DNA of 64,000 nt, taken from the NCBI GenBank assembly GCA_015499995.1, contig JADNRV010000011.1, positions 124,001-188,000 of the forward strand, written 5' to 3'. Below, piece by piece: positions 25,739 to 37,085 of the stretch; position 1 is the first letter of the stretch, and each line of letters opens with the position of its first letter. The position numbers and the translations under genes were made by a program. The notes beneath the pieces were generated by a model. The model was not told where the DNA came from and did no database searches. It saw only the letters and a program-made list of their open reading frames with translations. This DNA comes from Flammula alnicola (taxonomy: Eukaryota > Basidiomycota > Agaricomycetes > Agaricales > Strophariaceae).

Positions 25739-25887
25739 ATGGCATCTCTCAGCAGAATCACTGAACCGACGACACGCTTGCTCGTAGAATTCATAGCACA
25801 GCGCGCACAAGACACGGGCACGCGGTATGGTATCACAGGGGCCACTGCGCTCCGAATGTATGATATACGTACGCGCGATAAAACAAT

Positions 25888-25974
25888 AGGGGAGCTCAGA
25901 GTTGGCCGTAGATTGTCTACCGTAGGAGCAACCAGGCACAATTGATCATATTTCCAAGTCCGACAATTAAGTAA
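25888..25974 (+). repeat. Left terminal inverted repeat of the Harbinger-like element
   Basis: 87 bp, 85 of which match the reverse complement of 26535-26621. The near identity of the two ends argues for a young insertion. Confidence 0.88.
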
Positions 25975-26132
25975 GATGTGACACAGTGTGACCATTGCGT
26001 TGAGTCAACGCCGGGCGTCGCGTTTGCTCAGTTCTGGCGGCCGTCTGCGGCCGTATTCCTTAGCTCTCTCGCTCATTCAGTGCATTTCTGTACCATTCAG
26101 CCCTCCTAATTACCCTACACACTCATTTAAAC

Positions 26133-26198
26133 ATGGCTAAATCAACTAATGCTACTAGAGCTCCAATTCTATGGACTGCAGACAACCATGGTCCATGA
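26133..26198 (+). pseudogene. SANT/Myb-like transposon protein, N-terminal stub
   Basis: A 21-codon reading frame (MAKSTNATRAPILWTADN, then stop) inside the element. The short basic start followed by W-T-x-D-N resembles the N-terminus of the DNA-binding partner encoded by fungal Harbinger-like elements. The rest has been lost. Confidence 0.4.
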
Positions 26199-26200
26199 AC

Positions 26201-26449
26201 TCACCTGGAAGCTATTGGTGGAAATGGAGAAGCAGGAGAACTAGGTGCTCTTTGCAAGCAAGGCCGTACATGGGTGCGAGGGTGTAGATAGCGAGTAGTG
26301 TCAATTCCATGAAGAATTGAGAGATCAGATAGGAGTTGTTGCTTAAGTTTGTGAGAATCTGGCTGATTTTTGAGCTCGTTGGTGTCACGAAGCAGCATGT
26401 GGATTATGTAGACCCTTTTCACGAGGGCATGATAGTTTCTGCGTGCCAT
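26201..26449 (-). pseudogene. Harbinger-type DDE transposase, N-terminal fragment
   Basis: 83 codons from MARRNYHALVKRVYIIHMLL, with SDLSILHGIDTTRYLHPRTH. This start, up to the R-Y-L-x-P-R motif, resembles the leader of DDE_Tnp_4-type transposases in basidiomycetes. It breaks off before any catalytic region, so it is non-functional. Recognition is from memory of the family, not a search. Confidence 0.5.
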
Positions 26450-26534
26450 TTTTCACCAAGGATTTAGATGCTGAGGCTAAACACGCAACAGAACGCGTCT
26501 TACGCACTGGCAGCTGTGTGACATGGTGGGTACA

Positions 26535-26621
26535 TTACTTAATCGTCGGACTTGGAAATATGATCAATTGTGCCTGGTTGCTCCTACGGTAGACGATCTA
26601 CGGCCAACTCTGAGCTCCCCT
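26535..26621 (-). repeat. Right terminal inverted repeat of the Harbinger-like element
   Basis: Reverse complement of 25888-25974 with two mismatches. The AAT target duplication follows directly at 26622-26624. Confidence 0.88.
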
Positions 26622-27228
26622 AATGGTGAGTTGTTTCCGACTGATGCAAAGCATTTCAACTTTGAACGTATAAGGTTTTATTATTAAGTAGGACGTCGAC
26701 CTGAAGCTCGCTCCTCACTCCACGGAAGGGTTCAAGGCCGCTGTTGCCAAGGAGCTTCTCGACCCACGGGAAAGGATTCACTACAATAGGACAAACACCC
26801 TGACCTCAACGCAATTCAAGTTCCACAAAACCTTCCCTGAGATAGAAGGCAAACCCGCAGTCAAAGGATCTGTGAAGGAGCACCGAGCGCTGCTCCTCCC
26901 AGATGCCATTACCACAGACCCAGAGTCGGGCGTGCAGGTAGCGTCAATACCGACATTGATTGTCCTCAAAATCTGTGCTATCGACAGAAGAAGAACGCGC
27001 GTCACGAGGCAGAAGGATGACTGCGAGGAGCTGGCCCTCCTCCTTGGCGCGTTGAAGGCGCAGCATGGCGTTGTCCCGAAGGATGTCCAGGCTCTCATCG
27101 ATGAAGAGCAGCCGAGGTTCTCGTGGGCGGGATTCTGGTCAGAGGCCGACAAGGATGAATATGCAGGTAACAAATTGCGTCGTCTCCTGCATTCTGTGGG
27201 ATTTGAGGGAGTGAGCAGAGTGAGTTAA

Positions 27229-27677
27229 CGTCCGTTCTGTGCACAATCTCGCTTATAACTGCCTTTTGCAACAGACAAAGGAATATTACTAGAAGTTGTC
27301 CCTCAGGAGGGATGCTACATACAGTTATAGTACGTAAAGATCTAATATTAGATTCTAGATAAGGATCAAATAATTTAAAAACTAGTCACGCGCACGCGGT
27401 ACCGTATCTTTGTAGACCTTGGGGATCTCTCGAGTCATTCTCGACTTTCTGCGATATCGATAGGCTGCCGACTTCCTTTTGTTCTGCTGGATGCCGACCG
27501 ACTTCGTATGCAACACGGCGCCTACGTCACCGGGTGTGAACGTGCTCACTATCCCGTAACATGGGTTTATAATCATCTTACTCGGACGTTGTCATGCTTA
27601 ACAATCTGCAGCCCTCTTGCGACTATATAAGAGAGTTCTAGGATGCACAACTCCTGCCAGCAACTCAAGCTATCGCA
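27229..27677. other. intergenic region
   Basis: Downstream of the split NTase-like gene and upstream of the aldo/keto reductase. A minus-strand frame at 27382-27576 has no features of a real gene. The promoter element is listed separately. Confidence 0.5.
27625..27632 (+). promoter_or_regulatory. TATA box of the aldo/keto reductase gene
   Basis: TATATAAG, ending 45 bp before the ATG at 27678, in a GC-mixed context. Position and sequence fit a fungal core promoter with a short leader. Confidence 0.55.
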
Positions 27678-29201
27678 ATGTCTCTACCCACTCGAAAGAT
27701 CGGAAACGATAATGTCACGGCAATTGGATTTGGGCTGATGGGTTTGTCCGCGTTCTATGGCGCTATAGAGAACGACGAGGAGAGGTTCAAGGTAATAACA
27801 ACACTGTTTGTCTCATTGCGAAAGAATGATGCTGAAGTTGCCGATGGATGCTAGGTCCTCGACACCGCTGTCGAAGAGGGATGCACCAACTGGGACTCGG
27901 CAGACATATACGGCGACAGCGAAGACTTGGTGGGAAAGTGGTACGTGGACTACTTTTCTTCCGATAGTGTCATGTGTTTTGTCTTCTTAATTATTACTCA
28001 TATGCGTGTGCAGGTTTAAGAGGACGGGAAAGAGGGACCAGATCTTCCTGGCGACTAAATTCGGAAGCACGCCGACAGCCCCGAACGGTAAGCCGGAATA
28101 CGTCAAGTCAGCTGTAGAGAAGTCGTTGAAGAGACTGGGTGTTGAGACCATTGACTTATATTATCTCCATGTGAGTATACTATGGCTGCTTAAATATTTG
28201 ACCTGCGTGCTGAAGCGACATCTAATTTCCCAGCGCGCCGACCCCACTGTTCCATCGAGGTTCGTCAAAAGAGGAGACTAGTTTCAAGATAATGGAATTG
28301 ACGTGATTTGTGTTTAGATTACGGTCGGAGCCATGGCAGAGCTCGTTAAGTAAGTGGTTACGCCAGTTTCATGAATTCGGTCTCGTTTACTATGCTAACG
28401 TTTTTCTTTCTTATTATAGGGAGGGCAAGGTTCGCTATCTGGGTCTCTCCGAGGTCACCGCCAAAACCCTGCGCCGTGCGCACGCGGTTCACCCAATCGC
28501 AGCCGTTCAGATCGAATACTCGCCCTTCTTCCTCGACATCGAAGACGAGAAGATCGGACTGTTGAAAACATGCCGCGAGCTTGGTGTGGCCGTTGTCGCG
28601 TATTCACCGCTCGGACGAGGCATGTTGACGGGTACATACGTGAGTATGAATCCCTGTGCTACGTACTTATTGGCAGCTAACAGAAACATCGACGATAGAA
28701 ATCGAACGATGATATTCCAAAGGATGACTGGAGGAGGACAATTCCCAAGTACGTTTTAAACATTATTCTCTGTTGCGGTTGAAGGAGTTGTCTAACCCTT
28801 GTAATTGCAGGTTCAGCAACGAGAACTTCCCAAACATCTTGAAACTCGTCAAAGGCCTCGAAGAGCTCGGGAAGAAACACAACGCTACAGCCGGACAAGT
28901 GACGCTCGCATGGCTCCTTGCCCAGGGCGACGATATCATTCCCATTCCTGGGACGAAGAAGATCAAGGTACAGCTGTCGGCGTTTTCCTCCTAAAAATTA
29001 TCACTCACACAACTCAATGCTTTTTCTAAAAACGATTTTCAGTACTTGAAAGAAAACTTGGCAGCCGCGAAAATCAAGCTCAGCCCTCAGGAGATCGCGG
29101 AGGTTAGGGAGATCGCCAATAAAGTTGATGCTACTGTTGGGGCTCGATACCCTCCAGCCTCGATGCAGTGGGTCTTGGCTGATACTCCCGAGTTGCAGTA
29201 A
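27678..29201 (+). CDS. Aldo/keto reductase
   Basis: NADPH-dependent carbonyl reductase of the AKR superfamily, cytosolic; substrate unknown. ATG 27678 gives [20 protein letters not shown]. The catalytic tetrad is visible: Asp and Tyr in [18 protein letters not shown], Lys in FLATKFGS, His in TIDLYYLHR. Then [53 protein letters not shown] and the cofactor-binding [11 protein letters not shown]. It ends ADTPELQ, TAA at 29199-29201. About seven introns. Frame is one base short near 28253 (CC, expected CCC, giving [15 protein letters not shown]) and near 28705 in an A run. A TATA box lies just upstream. Confidence 0.88.
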
Positions 29202-30562
29202 CTTAGTTCGGGAAGTGGGGGAGTGTGCACGGAGTGTTATCGCCCATAGGAACTCTGGCTATAGTTGGGTATGCGGGGCGAAATAGTTCCTGTGCACTTT
29301 CCTAGTGAATAATCTCGACCCAAGATAGGAAGCCAATTACCTGGGCACGATGTCATTGTGGCTCGGACTTTGGCTCGTAGTACTATACAGGCTTGAATGT
29401 ATTTGCGCTTTCTATGAACTATGAAGAGAGGGCAAAAGTGCAACATACTCGAATCAGGGATCTGATAACGCGCGCTTGTTTGACGATGCCGTCCTTGAAG
29501 AGTTGCCATCTAAATTTTAAAAAGGTAAAGATATTGTCAGCGCTGTCGCCGCGCGATATGGTCACGTGGAAGTGGCGCATGTCTGTGGACGCGTTGCTTG
29601 TCTTTATTTGGCTTCTGATACACGGTGTACAAATAAAGACAAACCGGAAAGATCGTCACTTGTTAACCTTCGCCATTTAAAGTAGAGGGAAAAGACAAGA
29701 GCATGGAATGAAAAAAGCGTTATGAGAGCCATCTTCAGTTCGATAAAAGAACACCGAAGTTATTTATGAGCTGAGCCCCCAGAACAATGGGATCGGATCG
29801 GCATCTCTCAACGTTCAAGAACACAATGGTCTACAATGGTACCTACAGGAAGCTAGGGCAATCATCAGGGCTCTCATCGCAATGACGACAGCAGAATCGA
29901 GGCTTGATTTACTTCCTGGAGACCCACGGAATCCCTGTGGGGACCACCCTGTGACGAGCGGTATACACGAGTATCAAAATTTGACACAGTTGAAATCATG
30001 CGACCAGTCACCGAGAAATGACGTCCTTCGAAGAACTCAGTACGAGAGATATTCCAAAGTCAAGGCTTTTTCCAACATCTGGGATTCAAGTTGTCAAAAA
30101 GCCATCGATAATCGAAATCCTCTGATTTTATGGAAAACATAGGCTACCTGCAGCTGAGAGAAACGCGTTTCTAAGGTCAATGAAATCCACGTGTCATTTG
30201 CCGACGACAGAACAGGAACTTCGTTTACAAGCATAAGGATGGGAATGCGCGCGCAAGCAATGATTATGTGGAGAGAACAATGTACGCCGGAGAGTCGGAC
30301 GGTGTCTCCATTGTGTTCAAACTCCGATTGATACCCAAAAGAGGCAAGTCGTGATGCAATCACTCCTTTGTTCGCCCCTCAACAATCGGTAAGAGCGCAC
30401 AATGGCTGTCTTGTATTTAAATACAAGAATGGGTCTGCCTGGCTTCACCGTCTCTTCTCTCCTTGAACACCATCTGCTCAACGTGCACTTGGTTACGATA
30501 TTCATTGCCCTTGATTCGAAACCGCCATAGACTTTATATCCAACATCAATCAACGAACTATC
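29202..30562. other. intergenic region
   Basis: About 1.35 kb with no supported gene. It contains the promoter of the disordered-protein gene at 30563, including the palindrome at 30410-30427. Confidence 0.5.
30410..30427. promoter_or_regulatory. Perfect 18-bp palindrome with TATTTAAATA core
   Basis: CTTGTATTTAAATACAAG reads the same on both strands. It lies 136 bp upstream of the ATG at 30563. It could be a TATA-like element or a site for a dimeric factor. Confidence 0.35.
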
Positions 30563-32928
30563 ATGACCCCAAGTGTTTCCAACTGTAAGTAATCATACGC
30601 ATATTCTTATTTTGAAAATGAAGCTTACCTTGGTCTATCTACAGTCTTTTCACGAGACGCGATGCTTAAACGCCAAGGCCGCACTGCTCGTGCCCGGAGA
30701 ATAGCAGAGCCATCAGAGTCGAGCTTGTTCTCATCTCCTTCGCTACGAAGCAAGCCTCTGAACATCATCATCGAGGAAGACGAATCTCGCGTATCTTCGC
30801 GTTCTCCATCACCTCACTTTTCTGCCAGCACCAGCGCAGGAGGCAGCCAAACTCTTGGTCTGAAAGCCAGGCGACGACACGCGAACGTGTCCGACATCAG
30901 AATAGCTCGTGATGTGCCCGTACATGACGACAACGACCTTTCACCACTACACGACAACCTTCTCTCAGCACCTCGTGCTGCGCCACGACCACCCACCGAT
31001 GCTTCCCCAGAACAATCCCCTGATTCGTTCAGGTTGACCTTCACGGATGTGTCCTTCAAATTTCCTCATCCACCCACACCTACGCCAAGTTCGCTAGGAT
31101 ACTATGACAGCTGGGATTGCGAGTCACCAGCACGATCTGTCTCGTCACTTTCATCAAGTCCATGCTCGCAAAATGGCGGCATGCCTCTGACACCCTCTAC
31201 CTCTGACGACGAGTCCTCATTTCCTTCCCGAACTTTAACTCCACACCACATTGAAATCCAACCTCTTGTTATCACGAAACATAACCAACGCCCATGTTCT
31301 CCATTTAACGAAATCTCCATCTCTCCTGCCCAGGAGCAACCTCTCAAAACCCAGCCAAACACTCTTCCCTCACCTCTTGCCGGAGAGTCTTATGACTCTG
31401 ATTCCGAGTCGGACTCCGAGTGGTACACTCGTGAATTCTCTAAAATCCTGACACTCTGCTCTCCCATCCCTCCTTCTTTCCCTCTCCAAAATCCCTCCAG
31501 ACCAGAGTCGATGTCGATTCCCGCTGGCGCCATCTCTCCAATTCCATCTTCCAGACGCCGGGTGTCGAATGTGTTTCCACCTGCCCCAACCTCTTCGTCT
31601 CCTTCTCGCCGCGACTCCGTCCCAAGGCCCAGCGGTCAACTGGATCCAGATTTCCCGTCGCGACGAGCCACCAAGACGAGGAGCATCCCCAAGTACCCTC
31701 CTCCGCCTGTGCCGCCTATCCCAGCCCACTTCCGCGCATCCTCTGTAGCCTCAACCGGTAGCTCAGCATCCTCGCCCTCGTCTTCGCCCTCGCCTGTGCC
31801 TACGTGCTCCAAGACCCTCCCACACGCCGCGCCACGCCCACCTCCGCGGTTCAGCGTGCCCGCGGACTGCGTCTTCGACCTGGACGTGGAGCACGATGCG
31901 GACGCTGACGACTCGTCGTCGGCGTTCTCGTTCTCCATGTACGAGATTGACCTTGGTGATGGCGATTTTGAGCGCTCGCGCTCTGAGAGTCCGCGGAGCG
32001 CGTATTCGCAGCCGTCCTTCCGCATTAGTGATGATGATAACGATGATGATGATGAGGAAGAGTTTTTCGAGCGCAGTGTGACGTTCGACTTGGATTGTTC
32101 GATGATGCTGCCGCTTTCGCTCCCTGCGACGCCGATTGATTTGGAGGCAGATATCGCTTTGGGCTTGGAGAAGCTGAGGAGCGAGGATAGCGAGGATTCG
32201 GGAGCAGAAGAGAAGGAGGAGGAAGTTGAGGAGAAGAAGGAACAGGTGCAACAAGTTGTCCAGCAACCACCTCGACCGCAACAACCAACGCAGCTACAAG
32301 AAGTCGTCAACGACGTCTTCTCGCCCCTCTCGCCCTCCTTCTCGTCCTCGCCTTCGCCTTCGCCTTCATACTACCACGCCTACCCCTCTCCTTCGGATTC
32401 TCCATCGCCGCTCCACTCCGGCATCTACAACGAAGAGCGCGTCCTCAAATCGAAATGGAGCTCCTCCACCCTCGGTTCGATACGCGAAGAGCACGAGCGC
32501 CGCGGCGCCTCTGCGAAGCTGCGGCTGTACTTTGGCGGCGGGGGTGGGGGGCAGTCGCCCAGCAAGCGCGGCTCGCGGTCGTCCAGCGGCAGCGGCAGCA
32601 AGAAGGCTGCCAATGCGGTGCCGCAGACGCCCACGTCGCCTTTCGCTGGGCTGGGGCTGATCTCGCCGAGGAAGTCGAGTCGGGGGTATACCTCGCCACC
32701 CCGCCTGCGTCCTCCTCCTCGTCTCCTCGTGGCCATCGTCAGCATGTGCGAGGACACTCCTCGGATGTTATGGTCATCGGGTATGGGGGCGGTGTGGGTG
32801 TGAGGAGACGGGGGAGTGTTGCTACTATCAGCGATGCGGGGAGCGAGGAGAGCGCGTCGAGTTCGTCGAGTAGTGGGTTGAGGAGGAAGCCGATACCTGT
32901 GGAGATGTTTTTGAGGGGTGCGGCTTAA
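30563..32928 (+). CDS. Large Ser/Pro-rich disordered protein, function unknown
   Basis: I do not recognise the function. A small first exon from ATG 30563 (MTPSVSNF) is joined across an intron (about 30585-30645) to one very long exon, MLKRQGRTARARRIAEPSES onward. The sequence is Ser- and Pro-rich throughout, with acidic clusters (DDDNDDDDEEEFFERS near 32030-32070; SGAEEKEEEVEEKKEQ near 32200). A short patch, STLGSIREEHERRGASAKLR, near 32470 looks more conserved and may be a binding motif. Low complexity suggests a scaffold or regulatory role. The frame slips at about 32700 (CCCC one short). The restored tail GHRQHVRGHSSDVMVIGYGG continues to TAA 32926-32928. Confidence 0.75.
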
Positions 32929-33890
32929 TGCTGCTGCTGCTTCCAGCGATCTTGCCGTTTGCGGCACGTTTTTGAAAATTACCAACGCTCATATGACATT
33001 CGTTTAATATTCACTTTCATTCATTCATTCATCACACATCACATCTAGACATGCATTACTACTATTTATCTTCCTTCGACATATGTTTTGTTCTTTGCAC
33101 ATACTTACTTTACCAACGCCTTTTCATCTTTTGAACTACTGTACTTATATACATACGCGCACACGCATCGCTCGTTTTAAATACCAACCACACCAACCAA
33201 CGTCCTATCTACTGTAGCAATTAGCCTCGCCTCCTCTCGTTTTGTTTTTGACTTCGTCTGAATGGGACAAATAAAGATTGTTCTTGCTGTATAATTCAAA
33301 AGTAGCAGTCTGAGTGCAACAAGGACCCATGGGCCCCAAATGGTACACGCGACGCGTTATTTGTTACTGCTTGGCAATCGCTTCGGATTTTTTGGTGCAG
33401 TCATATAGGCTCCGTCATCGTATTCCTTCCTTCATCCAACATGTTCTCTTATCCCAAAGGCGCTTTCCCTGCGTTACCTACAAAGAATGCGGAAACATTA
33501 AAATTGGAAGTTCAGCCGTTATAGTGCCAGCTTTTACCTTCCTCTTCTCCACCGCGACGCGTATCAAAAGAGAAAAAAAATCCGGCGCGTAACAGATCGG
33601 TGCCTTGCCAATCCTTGCTCTCCGATAAGCATGCTTGATGAGACGATAATCTAGCATTCCAGCATAATATGTGAGCCGTGCTTAGCCGTGCTTACAGGTC
33701 CGCACCCCCGGCTGACATACGCTGACAGAAGCAAGGCTGAAATTTTTTAATGCACATGCGACGGGGACAGATCCGCATCTACTGTTTTTTTTTCAAATTT
33801 GCGGGAGTATATAACTAGCATGTAATCCGCATTTGCCGTCCGATAAACTGCACAACGTCCCCGAAAACTTGAAGAACATCATCGTCCGAT
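32929..33890. other. intergenic region
   Basis: 3' flank of the disordered-protein gene and promoter of the alcohol dehydrogenase. No gene seen. A small plus-strand frame at 33314-33592 is not supported. Confidence 0.5.
33808..33814 (+). promoter_or_regulatory. TATA box of the alcohol dehydrogenase gene
   Basis: TATATAA, 77 bp before the ATG at 33891, following a T/A-rich tract. A typical fungal core-promoter distance. Confidence 0.5.
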
Positions 33891-35739
33891 ATGGCAACTG
33901 ATTTACAATGGAAAGGATATGCGTAAGCTGCTTCAGCGTTTCCTTATCCTGTCGATCACAAACTGAAGTCGAGATATTGTGCCTCTAGTGTCGAGGACAC
34001 AAAGGAATGGGAAAGCTTTAAACTGATCGACTTTAAGCCCAAACCCCAAGGCGACTATGACGTTGATATCAAGATTGAATTCTGCGGTGTATGCGGCAGC
34101 GATGTGCGTTCATTATATACTTCTCTCCCTCTATCTTCGCGTTTACCGGTTCTTTAGGTCCACACCGTTACCGGTGGTTGGGGCCAACCTAGGCTGGTGA
34201 GTTTTGGTCTTGGTAACATTTTCGCGTTCTCCTGAAAATCAGCTTTTCAGCCAGTGATTCCCGGACACGAAATCGCGGGTGTAGCGGTACGCGTTGGACC
34301 CAAGGTCACGACAGTCAAAGTTGGAGACCGCGTTGGTGTTGGGTACGTCAAATTGCTTTATCTTAGGCGGCAGGGGAAACTAACACCGACCCAGTGCTCA
34401 AGTTCGCGCATGCCACGAATGCAAGCTGTGTGACGCAGATAACGAACAATAGTATGTGGTATGCATCAGAAACATGTATACATATTGATAAAGGTCTTAT
34501 AGCTGTCCAAAGCACATTTTCACATACAACTCTGTTTATCCTGAAGTAGGCGGCCAGTTCCATTATCAGCTTTTATTCGCATACTGATTACCTGTGATAG
34601 TGCGGGACAGTTTCAACAGGAGGCTATTCGTCCGCTATTCGAGCCCATGAACACTTCGTATTCCCCATTCCAGACGGTCTCAAGCTGGAAGATGCGGCGC
34701 CGATGTTATGTGGTGGTTTGACGGTTTTCTCTCCTCTTGTCAGGAATGGCGCTGGGTAAGTCAATTACGTCCTACGAACTGTCATGAGTCCTGCACCAAG
34801 ATGTTGATTTCGCTGTAGGCCTGGAAAACGAGTCGGCATTGTCGGTATTGGAGGACTTGGGTGCGCATATAGGCTGTACATTCCTTAAAATCTCCATTGA
34901 CGGTAGGTCAGGCACTTTGGTCTTCAATTTGCGAAAGCACTGGGCTGCGAAGAAGTTGTGGCGTTCTCCCATTCCTCAAGGAAGAAGGTGCGTTCTGTCG
35001 TTCTGATAGTCGTAGCTTTATCCAATCTCCTGTTTTCCACAGGAGGACGCCCTTAAGCTGGGCGCGACAACGTTTGTCGCCACTGCTGAACCTGGATTCG
35101 AGAAGCCTCTGCATGCGTCATTGGACCTCATCGTCGTAAGTGTCTACTGTCGTTTCATTGCCCTGGTTCGTAGTTGACAATCACTCGTTAGTGTACCGCG
35201 AACGTCGCCGAGGCATTCCACTAAAAGAATTGCTCAGTACCATTGTACCAGGCGGAAAATTCGTTATGGTGGCCCTTCCGGAAAATGTGGTTCCTTCTGT
35301 TGCAAAGGGTACGGATCTTTTTCTTTATATGTGTAGGCTAGACTCAAATATTTCATTTATAGACCTCATTGGGCTAGGTGTTTTCTTCGGAGGCAGTTTG
35401 CTGTACGTCCTCTTCCTTTATCCTGAGTTTCGTGTCTGATCCACTACGTATTTGCAGCGGGAGTAAAAAGGAAGTACTGCAGATGTTGCAAGTAGCTTCT
35501 GAGAAAGGAGTCAAGCCTTGGATAGAGGTGATGCCTAGTAAGTTTGCTGCGACATTCTGCCTTGTTTTCGTTCCACTGATAGTTTGTTGAAGTGAAAGAC
35601 GCTGGAAAGGCTGTTCGGGCTGTGAAAGATGGGCGTGTACGATATCGTCATGTTTTAAAGTGAGTGCGTCCACGAGTCTAGCGAGATATCAGAAGTCTGA
35701 CATGATCATTTTGTGTGCAGACAAGATATTGTCCAATAG
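33891..35739 (+). CDS. Zinc-type alcohol dehydrogenase (cinnamyl alcohol dehydrogenase/ADH6-like)
   Basis: NADP-dependent medium-chain alcohol dehydrogenase reducing aldehydes, in the cytosol. ATG 33891 gives [11 protein letters not shown]. Catalytic zinc ligands lie in [13 protein letters not shown] and [10 protein letters not shown]. The structural zinc motif is [16 protein letters not shown] (C-x2-C-x2-C-x7-C). The Rossmann glycine motif is [18 protein letters not shown]. It continues [56 protein letters not shown] and ends QDIVQ, TAG 35737-35739. About a dozen introns are required. The frame is one base short near 35219 (CC, expected CCC). Otherwise complete. Confidence 0.92.
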
Positions 35740-36143
35740 ATTCACCCATAACTGGCCGAGATAGTATGGTATTCAATTATATACTAGTAATGTAAAGCTG
35801 ATCTGTCGATGTGATGTGATTACCAGCAAGCCATCCTGTACGGAAACAGGTGAGGTTCGAAATATCCTATAATTTGACTGGGATGCTCTGGGGCATGTAA
35901 ATCTTGCTCCCACTGGCATTGATGACTTGGAAAACGAGATAGGTCAATTCTCTTTTCAAGCAATGATTTCCTGTACATCTTACGCTGCTGCACCTTGCCT
36001 TTCATTATCATATCATATCCAACTATACCAATGTCATAGTCGACCTCGAATCTAACAGCATAAACTCCCAAGAGGTATGCAAATTTTTTTCAGATATACG
36101 AGGTACTGTTATTTGGACTAGAATATTATATTATACATAAGGG
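35740..36143. other. intergenic, tail-to-tail
   Basis: About 400 bp between the convergent ADH and cyclin genes. A minus-strand frame (35820-36071) has no recognisable feature. Confidence 0.45.
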
Positions 36144-37085
36144 TTAAAAAGATAGGTTTCGGTGAATAAATCGGCGGCCATGTTGAGAGTAATACCTCAT
36201 GACCAATGGGGCCACTTCTGAATAGAATTTGAATGAATATTTCTTTACCAGTATCTCTGACAGGTCATTGAAGTGTTGTGCTAAGTGCCCATCAAGAGAC
36301 TCAGCAACCTCCAAAGACTCTTTCTAACCCCCCGAAGTCGGTGACTTTGGTTGAGTAATAAGAAGCGCGCCAATGTGAGAGCTCCAAATGCTATTGATGA
36401 CGGCTTGTACTTGATGAACTCGCGGCCATATAAGGTGAGTTCCATAAAGAACCATCCCATATGTTTGACTAGTGTACTATTCCAGGGATCACGAGTCAAT
36501 CTTGCAAACCAGAGAAAAGCGTTGGGTGTCCCAGCATCCGCTGCACTGTGGAGAGGATATGGCCTCCATCTGTATGAATGCAGATCTTCATATGTCTCGT
36601 GACACATCTGAACAAGGTCCTAACAAGAGGCACCCGAGAGAATGATCTTCCTTCTTAGCTGCTATCCATAGTGCGGTTAACGCTATCAGCTGATAATGCT
36701 CGATAGGGACTACGCGGCGGGAAATATAACGATCCATGATGTTGACCGCGAGATAAAGGGTATCTGGGCGAATGCGGAAACAAAATGTACTTCGATCAAA
36801 TAATCGATGATACACAACCGCATAGCCATTTAATTTCAGGTTGTTGATCCATTGCCAATACAGAGGGCATCGTCATCGCTTAATAATAGAAATTTGAGAG
36901 CTGTCATGCAATAAATGTTCACTGTGTGCTGACCTCCATGTACTGCATGTTATGTCTGGCTTCAAGGTCGTACTCGTCAGAATGGACTTCCAGAGTGATT
37001 CGACGGAAGTATTTCGCGTCTGACATATCCTGTGGAGATAGCTCATCTTCGAATACTGGGCGCTTCCAGGATATTTTGTTCCGCC
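36144..37085 (-). CDS. B-type (G2/mitotic) cyclin, N-terminally short and frame-broken
   Basis: Cyclin-box protein that would activate a Cdk1-type kinase. The N-terminal part reads KISWKRPVFEDELSPQDMSD, then MPSVLAMDQQPEIKW. Cyclin box 1 continues RIRPDTLYLAVNIMDRYISR and HYQLIALTALWIAAK. Box 2 includes ILSTVQRMLGHPT, FMELTLYGREFIKYKPSSIA, FGALTLARFL, LAQHFNDLSEILVKKYSFKF and ends FIHRNLSF with the stop at 36144. At least three one-base losses are needed (near 36780-36800 and 36555). Only about 115 bp separate the first coding exon from the next gene, so the usual long N-terminus with a destruction box is missing or reduced. It may be a non-degradable variant or a relic. Confidence 0.72.

Larger units (their letters stand above)
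25888..26621. mobile_element. PIF/Harbinger-type non-autonomous element, 734 bp
   Basis: Bounded by 87-bp terminal inverted repeats (25888-25974 and 26535-26621) that differ at only two positions. They begin AGGGGAGCTCAGAGTTGGCC. It is flanked by a 3-bp AAT target duplication (25885-25887 and 26622-26624), as expected of PIF/Harbinger. The interior keeps two coding remnants pointing toward each other: a 21-codon start of a SANT/Myb-like protein and an 83-codon start of a DDE transposase. So it is an internal deletion derivative, not just a filler MITE. Superfamily call rests on the 3-bp duplication and the two-protein content; no search was run. Confidence 0.8.
25739..27228 (+). pseudogene. 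Nucleotidyltransferase-like gene split by a transposon
   Basis: Exon 1 from ATG 25739 reads RYGITGATALRMYDIRTRD and is cut after position 25887 by a 734-bp element. The host sequence resumes at 26625 with G followed by the donor GTGAGT. The intron ends at 26691 and exon 2 starts GAC GTC GAC, giving DVDLKLAPHSTEGF. Removing the element and one copy of its AAT duplication gives exactly 50 codons in exon 1 with a perfect ATG|GTGAGT splice donor in phase 0. Exon 2 (26692-27228) is open throughout, with SIPTLIVLKICAID and DCEELALLLGALK typical of the helical partner of NTase folds. Read as it stands, translation ends inside the element at 25945. Exon 2 being intact suggests recent insertion. Distantly like the gene at 16200-17139. 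Confidence 0.75.

Noticed and set aside
31370..32310. Long minus-strand frames inside the disordered-protein gene
   Set aside because: Antisense reflections of a GC-rich Ser/Pro-coding exon.
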